From: Flavobacteriaceae bacterium
Lineage (GTDB): Bacteria > Bacteroidota > Bacteroidia > Flavobacteriales > Flavobacteriaceae
Direction of reading: 5' to 3'
NCBI GenBank assembly: GCA_013215105.1
Contig: JABSPL010000046.1
Span: 1 to 64,000 of the forward strand
DNA length: 64,000 nt
Position 1 is the stretch's first letter, and the number at the start of each line of letters is the position of its first letter. The notes below the pieces were generated by a model, which was not told the origin of the DNA, did not search any database, and was given only the letters and a program-made list of their open reading frames with translations. Below are positions 1 through 6,395 of this stretch, one piece after another. The position numbers were made by a program, and so were the translations under genes.

Positions 1-21
1 ATAAAGAATATATTAAATGTT

Positions 22-171
22 AAGGTATGTTAAGGTATGACAAGGTTAGAATTGTAGTTTCGGGGGGTCATTTAGGGGTTAATAGTCTTATTGAAGGTTA
101 ACATATCCCAACATTTTACATGAAGGTATCCGAAGGTCAAAGACTGGTTTTATACTAAGGTATCCAAAGGT
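22..171. repeat. Phased AAGGT direct repeats, 10-bp period
   Basis: AAGGT occurs at 22, 32 and 42 (three copies exactly 10 bp apart), once at 94, then as 10-bp pairs at 123/133 and 157/167. The longer unit in the last two pairs is AAGGTATCC(G/A)AAGGT. Spacing of one helical turn places every motif on the same DNA face, as in response-regulator or iteron-type binding arrays. The protein that would bind is unknown. Confidence 0.6.
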
Positions 172-205
172 TGACGATGTTGTTTTGCTACATCATAATA
201 CACAA

Positions 206-402
206 ATAGGACAATCCAAATCTGGACTATCCTTTTACATTACTTTATACTTTTGCTCAAAAATGAGCTAAAGAGGACTGAGCAAATTTACTTAGTCCTT
301 TGTTAGGTCTATCCTCTACCCTGTAACAACGATAAATAGGTTAATCCAAATCTGGACGCACCTTTTACTCAAAAATGAGATAAAGAGGTTAGCCAAAATT
401 TA
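206..402. repeat. Two imperfect direct repeats with internal palindromes
   Basis: Copy 1 (206-290) and copy 2 (336-402) share ATAGG, AATCCAAATCTGGAC, CCTTTTA, CTCAAAAATGAG, TAAAGAGG and AAATTTA in the same order. Copy 1 carries about 17 extra bases in the middle. Both contain TCCA-N4-TGGA and the small hairpin CTCA-AAAA-TGAG. Copy 1 also forms a 9-bp stem around 274-299. No coding potential is apparent. This could be a small non-coding repeat element or a duplicated binding site. Confidence 0.55.
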
Positions 403-427
403 TTGAGGTTTTTAGACACTTTACTTC

Positions 428-458
428 CCAACTAATATGTAACGAATATATTAGTTGG
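428..458. repeat. Inverted repeat, 11-bp stem
   Basis: CCAACTAATAT (428-438) pairs perfectly with ATATTAGTTGG (448-458) across a 9-nt loop. Flanking TT/AA can extend it past one bulged C. No T-run follows on either strand, so it is a poor terminator and a better candidate for a protein-binding palindrome or RNA structure. Confidence 0.5.
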
Positions 459-507
459 AAAGTCGTCTATACTATAACTAACCAGTCGGTTATTTCTCGA
501 GCCTTAT

Positions 508-705
508 TCAGTAAATAAGTTGATTTTGTTTATACATCTGTACCTTGCTTGTACCTTTTGAATTTAAAGTCTTATGTTTACTAGGAAAGTAGATATTGTA
601 TTGGGAAGTAATGTAAAACACAGCTAGATATCCTTTGTTAATGAATATTACTTTATTACCATTCTTTTTAATTGTATAGATTTTTAATTGGTCGGTTTTA
701 GGCAT
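508..705 (-). CDS. Small hypothetical protein (65 aa)
   Basis: This is an open frame of 65 codons starting at ATG and ending at TGA. I do not recognise it. The product is basic and rich in Lys, Asn and Tyr, with no signal peptide, membrane segment or known motif that I can see. In its favour, an AAGGGGA stretch lies 8-14 nt upstream of the ATG, a Shine-Dalgarno-like sequence that is unusual for this genome. Against it, it sits alone in repeat-rich DNA and its composition is close to what random AT-rich DNA gives. It may be real or spurious. Confidence 0.3.
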   Translation of the reverse strand: MPKTDQLKIYTIKKNGNKVIFINKGYLAVFYITSQYNIYFPSKHKTLNSKGTSKVQMYKQNQLIY

Positions 706-821
706 ATAAAATTCCCCTTTTCTGAAATCTACATAAGTTAATTCCTGACTTATTGACTTTAGAGATATAAGTAATAATATATATTAATAAGTTTTTAATC
801 GTTTAAAAACAAATACAAACC

Positions 822-865
822 AAAAAAGACTTAAAAAATTGCTAAGCAACTAATTAAGTCTTTTT
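822..865 (-). terminator. Rho-independent terminator of tRNA-Leu
   Basis: AAAAAGACTTAA (823-834) and TTAAGTCTTTTT (854-865) form a 12-bp stem. Inside it TTGC-TTA-GCAA can pair further. On the minus strand the hairpin follows the tRNA 3' end by a few bases and runs into a T tract, so it terminates the tRNA transcript. Confidence 0.8.
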
Positions 866-870
866 AAAAG

Positions 871-952
871 TACCTTGGGAGGGAATCGAACCCTCACTCC
901 CGAAAGAACTGGATTTTGAATCCAGCGCGTCTACCAATTCCGCCACCAAGGC
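871..952 (-). tRNA. tRNA-Leu (anticodon CAA)
   Basis: Read on the minus strand, the sequence starts GCCTTGGTGGCGGAATTGG, has an anticodon stem CTGGA/TCCAG closing the loop TTCAAAA (anticodon CAA, reads UUG), a short variable arm, a T-arm with GGTTCGATTCC and an acceptor 3' strand CCAAGGT plus discriminator A. CCA is not encoded. A terminator follows directly and a TACTTTTG -7 element lies upstream (991-998, minus strand). Confidence 0.95.
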
Positions 953-990
953 TAGTAGTGTCTCACTATTGAGCGTAAAACTAACGGATG

Positions 991-998
991 CAAAAGTA
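991..998 (-). promoter_or_regulatory. -7 element of the tRNA-Leu promoter
   Basis: The minus strand reads TACTTTTG, an exact match to the Bacteroidota -7 consensus TAnnTTTG. It lies about 40 bases ahead of the mature tRNA 5' end. I do not see a clear -33 TTTG at the expected distance. Confidence 0.45.
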
Positions 999-1065
999 AT
1001 ACATTTTATTGGATATCCTAATATTTATTTGTTAATTTTTTAATATATAAGAAAAATTATTTTCA

Positions 1066-1073
1066 TATTTTTG
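1066..1073 (+). promoter_or_regulatory. -7 element upstream of prs
   Basis: TATTTTTG matches TAnnTTTG. Transcription starting 4-7 bases downstream would begin at about 1077-1080. That favours the second in-frame ATG (1109) as the prs start over the ATG at 1076, which would be leaderless or untranscribed. No good -33 box is seen. Confidence 0.5.
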
Positions 1074-1108
1074 TAATGTTTTTAAAACTAACCCCAAAAA
1101 TAAATAAT

Positions 1109-2050
1109 ATGAATGCCCAAGTATTGAAACCAAAGATTTTTGCTTGTTCTCAGAGTGTCGAATTAGCACAAAAGATAGCAGACAGCTATAAAGGGGAGTT
1201 AGGAAAGATAAAAGTATCCCGATTTAGCGATGGAGAATTTCAGCCAGTAATAGAAGAATCTGTCAGAGGAAGAAGAGTGTTTATAGTAGGCTCTACTTTT
1301 CCTGACGCCGATAATCTTATGGAATTATTACTAATACTTGACGCTTGTAAAAGAGCTTCGGCAAGGCATATAACAGCTGTTATCCCTTATTTCGGATGGG
1401 CTAGACAAGACAGAAAAGACAAGCCTAGAGTAGCTATTGGCTCTAAACTTGTAGCTAAGATGATAGAAGCAGCAGGTGCAACTCGTATAATGACTATGGA
1501 TCTACATGCCGATCAAATACAAGGTTTCTTCGAAATACCTGTTGATCATCTGTATGCTTCAACTATTTTCTTACCACATATCAAAGATAAAGGATTAAAC
1601 AATCTTACTATGGCATCACCCGATATGGGGGGATCCAAAAGAGCTTATGCTTACTCTAAATTTTTGAATTCGGATGTTGTTATTTGTTATAAGCAAAGAG
1701 ATAAAATAAATGAAATAGCTTATATGGAACTTATAGGGGAAGTGAAAGGTAAGCACGTAATATTGGTAGACGATATGGTCGATACTGCAGGTACTCTTAC
1801 CAAAGCTGCCGATGTAATGATAGAAAGAGGAGCCCTGAGCGTAAGAGCAGTAACCACTCATGCTATCCTTTCGGGAGAGGCTTATGAGAAAATCGAGAAT
1901 TCTAAATTGAAAGAATTAATAGTAACCGATTCTATTCCTTTAAAAAGAGTTAGTTCTAAAATAAAAATTGTATCTTGCGCCCCGTTATTTGCTAAGGTGA
2001 TGCATAGTGTACACGACAATATATCTATTAGCGATAATTTTTTAATGTAA
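1109..2050 (+). CDS. prs: Ribose-phosphate pyrophosphokinase
   Basis: The enzyme makes PRPP from ribose 5-phosphate and ATP, the precursor for purine, pyrimidine, NAD, His and Trp synthesis. It acts in the cytosol. Family signatures are visible: the ATP-binding region around FSDGEFQ and RQDRKDKPR, the metal/PRPP signature MTMDLHADQIQGFF, and the PRPP-binding loop ILVDDMVDTAGTL. From the ATG at 1109 the product is 313 aa, the usual family length. The frame also has an ATG at 1076 adding 11 residues (MFLKLTPKINN), but the -7 element at 1066-1073 makes 1109 more likely. It heads a run of translation genes and is followed 19 nt later by rplY, so the two are probably co-transcribed. Confidence 0.97.
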   Translation: MNAQVLKPKIFACSQSVELAQKIADSYKGELGKIKVSRFSDGEFQPVIEESVRGRRVFIVGSTFPDADNLMELLLILDACKRASARHITAVIPYFGWARQDRKDKPRVAIGSKLVAKMIEAAGATRIMTMDLHADQIQGFFEIPVDHLYASTIFLPHIKDKGLNNLTMASPDMGGSKRAYAYSKFLNSDVVICYKQRDKINEIAYMELIGEVKGKHVILVDDMVDTAGTLTKAADVMIERGALSVRAVTTHAILSGEAYEKIENSKLKELIVTDSIPLKRVSSKIKIVSCAPLFAKVMHSVHDNISISDNFLM

Positions 2051-2069
2051 AATAATTATATATTATACC

Positions 2070-2681
2070 ATGAAGTCAATTAAAATAGAAGGATCAAAAA
2101 GAGAAATCGTAGGAAAAAAGGCAACTAAAGCTCTACGTAATGCTGATAAGGTTCCTTGCGTATTATACGGAGGAAACGAAACTATCAGCTTTACTGCAGA
2201 AGAAAAAGCTTTTAAAAGTTTAGTTTACACTCCAAATGTATATACTGCGGAATTGAGCATAGACGGTACTAAGCATAACGCTGTATTACAAGACATCCAG
2301 TTTCACCCTGTAACTGATAAAATCTTACACATAGATTTTTACCAGATTTCAGAAGGTAAAGCTATAACTATGGAAATACCAGTTAAATTGACAGGTAAGT
2401 CTAAAGGTGTTGTAATTGGTGGAGCTTTGAGACACAATATGAGAAAAGTAAAGGTAAGTGCTCTTTTAGAGAACCTTCCTGATCTTATCGAAATTGATAT
2501 CACTGAATTAGCTATAGGTGGAAGAATTACGATAGCTGATATCAAAAGTGATGCTTACGAAATAATGGAAGCTGATAACTCTGTTATTGTTCAAGTAAGA
2601 ATGTCTCGTAATGCTACTGAAGATGAAGAAGAGTCTACTGAAGAGTCTACTGACGAAGCAGCAGCTACTACAGAAGCATAA
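2070..2681 (+). CDS. rplY: 50S ribosomal protein L25/general stress protein Ctc
   Basis: This is the 5S rRNA-binding protein of the large subunit. At 203 aa it is the long Ctc type: an N-terminal L25 domain (about 1-90, with SKREIVGKKATKALR and VPCVLYGG) followed by the C-terminal TL5/Ctc beta domain (about 95-180) and a very acidic tail rich in Glu, Ser and Thr from about residue 185. It begins 19 nt after prs and ends just before a strong terminator, so prs-rplY looks like one unit. The prs-rplY-pth order is a common arrangement in Flavobacteriia. Confidence 0.95.
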   Translation: MKSIKIEGSKREIVGKKATKALRNADKVPCVLYGGNETISFTAEEKAFKSLVYTPNVYTAELSIDGTKHNAVLQDIQFHPVTDKILHIDFYQISEGKAITMEIPVKLTGKSKGVVIGGALRHNMRKVKVSALLENLPDLIEIDITELAIGGRITIADIKSDAYEIMEADNSVIVQVRMSRNATEDEEESTEESTDEAAATTEA

Positions 2682-2710
2682 TTTTGATAAAATAACATTA
2701 TTAAAAGATA

Positions 2711-2741
2711 AAATGCCTTACTTTTGTAAGGCATTTTTTTT
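2711..2741 (+). terminator. Rho-independent terminator after rplY
   Basis: AAATGCCTTAC and GTAAGGCATTT pair over a TTTT loop and are followed by a T tract. The right part also contains TACTTTTG (2719-2726), a match to the TAnnTTTG -7 consensus placed 26 nt before pth. The hairpin may therefore double as part of the pth promoter, although no -33 box is at the right distance. Confidence 0.85.
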
Positions 2742-2751
2742 ATACACATAA

Positions 2752-3318
2752 ATGAAAAAATTTTTAATAGTAGGCCTAGGGAATATTGGCTCAGAATACG
2801 CCGAAACCAGACATAATATAGGTTTTAAAGTAGTTGAAAAACTAGCAAGAGATAAATCTGTTAATTTTGAGACAGGAAAACTAGGTAGTACTACTAGTTT
2901 CAGATTCAAAGGGAGAACTTTTATACTTTTAAAACCATCAACCTATATGAACCTGAGCGGTAAAGCAGTTAGGTATTGGCTTGACAAAGAAAAAATAAAT
3001 ATAGACAACTTACTAGTTATAACCGACGACCTTAATCTTCCATTTGGGACTATCAGAATGAAAGCCAAAGGTAGCGACGGAGGTCATAATGGACTTAAAA
3101 GTCTCCAGGAAATCTTGATGACTAATAAATATCCTCGCTTTAGGTTTGGTATAAGTTCCGAGTTTGGCAAAGGAAGACAAGTAGATTACGTTTTAGGTAA
3201 GTGGAATAGTCAAGAATTAGAAACTTTAGAAGAAAGAATCAAAATAGGATCTGAACTAATTATATCATTCGGAACAGAAGGTTTAGCTAATACTATGAAC
3301 AAATTTAACGGTAAATAA
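2752..3318 (+). CDS. pth: Peptidyl-tRNA hydrolase
   Basis: Pth hydrolyses the ester bond of peptidyl-tRNAs released by stalled ribosomes and recycles the tRNA. The family motifs are intact: FLIVGLGNIGSEY at the N-terminus, the catalytic His in TRHNIGF, KPSTYMNLSG, the catalytic Asp in VITDDLNLPFG, and GGHNGLKSL. The length, 188 aa, is normal. The ATG lies 10 nt past the T tract of the terminator that follows rplY, so pth probably has its own promoter or depends on read-through. A weak terminator follows. Confidence 0.97.
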   Translation: MKKFLIVGLGNIGSEYAETRHNIGFKVVEKLARDKSVNFETGKLGSTTSFRFKGRTFILLKPSTYMNLSGKAVRYWLDKEKINIDNLLVITDDLNLPFGTIRMKAKGSDGGHNGLKSLQEILMTNKYPRFRFGISSEFGKGRQVDYVLGKWNSQELETLEERIKIGSELIISFGTEGLANTMNKFNGK

Positions 3319-3335
3319 TATTTATTTAAAACTAT

Positions 3336-3362
3336 AAAAAGAAGTTTTAAAACCTCTTTTTT
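3336..3362 (+). terminator. Terminator after pth
   Basis: AAAAAGA-a-GTTTT and AAAAC-c-TCTTTTTT form an AT-rich hairpin with one internal mismatch, ending in six T. It lies 18 nt after the pth stop codon. Confidence 0.6.
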
Positions 3363-3413
3363 ATCTTAAAATAAAATGTTTTTACGATTATTTTATTTTA
3401 ATTACCTAATCAC

Positions 3414-3445
3414 TTGACAAAGGGGGTCTCAATGTTGTATATTTG
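3414..3445 (+). promoter_or_regulatory. Promoter of queA
   Basis: The -33 box TTG (3414-3416) is followed after 21 nt by the -7 box TATATTTG (3438-3445). This is one of the best matches in the window to the Bacteroidota promoter consensus. The queA ATG follows 27 nt later. Confidence 0.75.
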
Positions 3446-3471
3446 CACATTATTTTTTTATAAAACAATAT

Positions 3472-4533
3472 ATGAAATTATCTAAATTCAGTTTCGAATT
3501 ACCAGAAGACCTACATTCTCAACATCCTTGTGAAAACAGAGACGAGGCAAGATTGATGGTATTAGACAGAAAAAAACAAACAATAGAGCATAGAACATTT
3601 AAAGATATTTTAGAATATTTTGACGATGGAGATGTTATGATGTTAAACGATACTAAGGTTTTTCCGGCAAGAATATACGGAGGAAAAGAAAAAACAGGAG
3701 CTATTATAGAAGTGTTTTTGCTTAGAGAGCTGGATAAAGAAAATAGATTGTGGGACGTATTAGTCGATCCGGCAAGAAAGATAAGAATAGGTAATAAATT
3801 ATATTTCGGTAAAAACGATGAATTATCTGCCGAAGTTATTGACAATACGACCTCTAGAGGTAGAACTTTAAAGTTTTTAGACAATGATGAGTCTGATAAT
3901 AGTTATAATGAGTTTAGAGAGAAATTAGAAAAACTAGGAGAAACACCTTTACCTGATTATATAACCAGGGATACTCTTCCTGAAGATGAGGAGAGATTTC
4001 AGACTATATTTGCAAAAAAAGAAGGAGCAATAGCTCCTCCGGCAGCAGGTATGCACTTCTCTAAACATTTATTGAAAAGATTAGAAATAAAAGGAGTAGA
4101 GTTTGCTGATATGACATTACATATAGGTCTAGGTTCTTTCAGCCCTGTAGAAGTAGAGGATTTATCGAAACACAAAATGTTTTCGGAAAGAGCAATTATT
4201 TCTGCGGAAACTTCTGATATAGTAAATAGAGCTAAAAAGAGAAAAAAAAGAGTTTGTGCTGTTGACAACTCGGTAATGAGGGCCTCTGAGTCTTCGGTAT
4301 CGTCTAACGGAGCATTAAAACCTTTTGAAGGATGGACAAATAAGTTTATATTTCCTCCTTACGATTTTAAGGTAGCAAACTGTATGATTACCAATTTCCA
4401 CCCACCAAAATCGACACTAATGATGATGGCAGGGGCCTTTGCCGGAATGGATTTGCTAACCGAAGCATACAAACAAGCTGTAGAGCAAAAATATAAGTTT
4501 TTTGCTTACGGGGACGCTATGTTAATAATATAA
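3472..4533 (+). CDS. queA: tRNA preQ1(34) S-adenosylmethionine ribosyltransferase-isomerase
   Basis: QueA transfers the ribosyl part of SAM to preQ1 at position 34 of Asp, Asn, His and Tyr tRNAs to form epoxyqueuosine. Recognisable blocks are the N-terminal motif with the P-E-D-L start, [57 protein letters not shown] and the C-terminal [14 protein letters not shown]. The 353 aa length is normal. It has its own promoter and terminator. No other queuosine gene lies in the window. Confidence 0.95.
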   Translation: MKLSKFSFELPEDLHSQHPCENRDEARLMVLDRKKQTIEHRTFKDILEYFDDGDVMMLNDTKVFPARIYGGKEKTGAIIEVFLLRELDKENRLWDVLVDPARKIRIGNKLYFGKNDELSAEVIDNTTSRGRTLKFLDNDESDNSYNEFREKLEKLGETPLPDYITRDTLPEDEERFQTIFAKKEGAIAPPAAGMHFSKHLLKRLEIKGVEFADMTLHIGLGSFSPVEVEDLSKHKMFSERAIISAETSDIVNRAKKRKKRVCAVDNSVMRASESSVSSNGALKPFEGWTNKFIFPPYDFKVANCMITNFHPPKSTLMMMAGAFAGMDLLTEAYKQAVEQKYKFFAYGDAMLII

Positions 4534-4541
4534 TTATCTAA

Positions 4542-4563
4542 GGCCCCATTAGGGGCTTTTTTT
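4542..4563 (+). terminator. Terminator after queA
   Basis: GCCCC-ATTA-GGGGC (4543-4556) followed by seven T is a compact rho-independent terminator. The GTG start of rlmN comes 13 nt after the T tract. Confidence 0.85.
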
Positions 4564-4575
4564 AAATACTTAAAT

Positions 4576-5619
4576 GTGGACAAAAAAGATATAAGAGCAT
4601 TAAGCTTAGAAGAACTTAAACAGTTTTTTACCGACAGAGGAGATAAATCTTTTAGAGGAAAACAAGTATACGAGTGGCTTTGGCATAAAGTAGCCTACAA
4701 TTTTGAACAAATGACCAATTTGTCTAAAGAATGTAGAACTATGCTAGAAGAAAACTTTGTGATTAATCACGTAAAAATAGATAAAGTACAAACAAGTATT
4801 GATGGTACTGTAAAAAATGCCATCAGACTTTATGACGGACTGTTGGTCGAATCGGTTCTTATACCTACCGACACTCGCACTACAGCTTGCGTGTCTAGTC
4901 AAGTAGGTTGTAGCTTTGACTGTAAGTTTTGTGCTACGGCAAAGCTAAAAAGAATGCGTAACCTAAAGCCTGACGAAATATACGATCAGGTATGCGTTAT
5001 AAATCAGCAAAGTTTAGTTAACCACAATCATAAATTATCTAATATAGTGTTTATGGGGATGGGGGAGCCTTTACTTAATTACAAAAACGTAATAGCTTCT
5101 ATTGATAAAATAACTTCGGAAGAAGGTTTGGGAATGTCTCCAAAACGAATAACATTATCTACTTCAGGAGTTCCTAAGATGATAATGAAGATGGCTGATG
5201 ATGATGTTAAATTCAATTTGGCTGTTTCTCTTCATTCGGCAATAAACGAGGTCAGAACTAGAATAATGCCTTTTAATGAGAAATTTCCTTTGGAAGACTT
5301 AGCTGAATCTCTAAGACATTGGTATGCTAAAACCCAAAACAAGGTTACTTACGAATATATAGTTTGGAAAGGAGTAAACGATAGAGATATAGATATAGAG
5401 GCTTTGGTCGATTTTGCAAAAATAATACCTTGTAAAGTAAATATAATAGAATACAATTATATAGGAGACGACGATTTTAAACAAGCTGACCCAAGAACCA
5501 TAAATAAATATATGAGGGCTTTGGAAAGAAATGGAATAGTTGTTAACCTTCGAAAAAGTAGAGGTGAAGACATAGATGCTGCATGTGGACAGCTAGCAAA
5601 CAAAGAAGAATTAGAATAA
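4576..5619 (+). CDS. rlmN: Dual-specificity rRNA/tRNA adenine-C2 methyltransferase
   Basis: RlmN is a radical-SAM enzyme that methylates C2 of A2503 in 23S rRNA and A37 of some tRNAs. The 4Fe-4S motif CxxxCxxC is in GCSFDCKFCATAK, with GMGEPLLNY downstream. The C-terminal catalytic cysteine is in IDAACGQL. The 347 aa length is normal. The start is GTG at 4576: an overlapping ATG two bases upstream is in another frame and soon meets a stop. It is preceded by the queA terminator and closed by a terminator shared with the converging globin gene. Confidence 0.96.
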   Translation: MDKKDIRALSLEELKQFFTDRGDKSFRGKQVYEWLWHKVAYNFEQMTNLSKECRTMLEENFVINHVKIDKVQTSIDGTVKNAIRLYDGLLVESVLIPTDTRTTACVSSQVGCSFDCKFCATAKLKRMRNLKPDEIYDQVCVINQQSLVNHNHKLSNIVFMGMGEPLLNYKNVIASIDKITSEEGLGMSPKRITLSTSGVPKMIMKMADDDVKFNLAVSLHSAINEVRTRIMPFNEKFPLEDLAESLRHWYAKTQNKVTYEYIVWKGVNDRDIDIEALVDFAKIIPCKVNIIEYNYIGDDDFKQADPRTINKYMRALERNGIVVNLRKSRGEDIDAACGQLANKEELE

Positions 5620-5620
5620 A

Positions 5621-5650
5621 AAAAAACACCCAATTGGGTGTTTTTTTTTA
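5621..5650. terminator. Bidirectional terminator between rlmN and globin gene
   Basis: The perfect palindrome CACCCAATTGGGTG (5627-5640) is flanked by A and T runs on both sides, so it can stop transcription from both rlmN (+) and the globin gene (-). Its right T tract overlaps the last codon of the globin gene. Confidence 0.85.
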
Positions 5651-6037
5651 TTTAGGCTTATGCTCGCACATTCTCAAAAACAATCCTGTAGACATATTTC
5701 TGGCTCTGTGCTTAGCTAAGTCGCTACGTTCTCCTTGGAAGAGTTCGTCTAAGGTCAAAAACCATATTTCTAACCATCTCCCGAAATGCTCTTGGCTAAT
5801 GGTATAATTCTCTTTCTTATCAGCATTTATATGTGCTCTCATAGGGTTTCCTTTGAATTTAGGTACACCGAACAAATTAGTTTCCCAAAAATCAGTTAGC
5901 TTTTCCAAATGCTCAGCCCAGTGGTCTTCGGGTATTATTTTATTGAATATTGGACCTATAAAATCATCTTTTCTTACTTTGTCGTAAAAACTAAGCACCA
6001 GACTGTTTACGTCTCCTCTGTCTTTTATATCTTCCAT
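5648..6037 (-). CDS. Group III truncated haemoglobin
   Basis: This is a 129-aa globin of the short 2-on-2 type, group III (trHbP/trHb3). The proximal haem ligand is the His in SQEHFGRWL and the conserved WE(T)NLFG block lies mid-protein. There is no signal peptide, so it is cytosolic. Group III members are thought to deal with NO, O2 or peroxide, but the ligand cannot be read from sequence. It is a single-gene unit converging on rlmN and sharing its terminator. In Flavobacteriia such globins often stand alone. Confidence 0.88.
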   Translation of the reverse strand: MEDIKDRGDVNSLVLSFYDKVRKDDFIGPIFNKIIPEDHWAEHLEKLTDFWETNLFGVPKFKGNPMRAHINADKKENYTISQEHFGRWLEIWFLTLDELFQGERSDLAKHRARNMSTGLFLRMCEHKPK

Positions 6038-6395
6038 CTTATAAATGTTTTATTGGTAAAAATAAGTAATATATACTTGTCGTCGTGAAATTTATTAAAA
6101 AAACCATATATAATTAATTGTTACAGCAGTATCTTTATGTTTGAAGAAGACAACTATAACTAGTTGAAATATAATATTTATTTTAATCGGATAAATATGG
6201 AGTAACTCAATTTTATATAAAAAGCAAACGAAATTTGTAAAAACATATTTAATTGTTCAAATTTAAGACACTAAAGCCATTGTTTTTTGCTAAAGAATAC
6301 AGATATTAAAGATGTGTTAATCAAACATAAACAAAACACGACGCATACTTGCTTTATATCTTTGATTACTAGTTGATTATGCGTATATTTGCAGT
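6038..6395. other. Intergenic region with receptor promoter
   Basis: No ORF is convincing in these 358 bases. The region holds the leader of the minus-strand globin gene and the promoter of the plus-strand TonB receptor at its right end. A perfect palindrome CAACTA-TAAC-TAGTTG lies at 6151-6166 and could be a binding site. The rest is AT-rich and unremarkable. Confidence 0.6.
6361..6391 (+). promoter_or_regulatory. Promoter of the TonB receptor/DUF5689 pair
   Basis: TTTG (6361-6364), 19 nt, then TATATTTG (6384-6391) is a consensus match. The receptor ATG is at 6396, only 4 bases after the -7 box, so the transcript should begin at or within a base or two of the AUG. Confidence 0.78.

Larger units (their letters stand above)
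1..507. other. Gene-free left edge with repeats and hairpins
   Basis: I see no convincing coding region here. The stretch holds helically phased AAGGT motifs (22-171), a two-copy imperfect repeat (206-402) and an 11-bp stem hairpin (428-458), each listed separately. The density of short repeats suggests a regulatory or protein-binding region whose target gene may lie left of the window. That is inference. Confidence 0.6.

Noticed and set aside
1-870. CRISPR array or plasmid origin at the left edge
   Set aside because: The repeats are short, unequal and without regular spacers, and no cas or rep gene is visible. I keep them as regulatory or unknown repeats.
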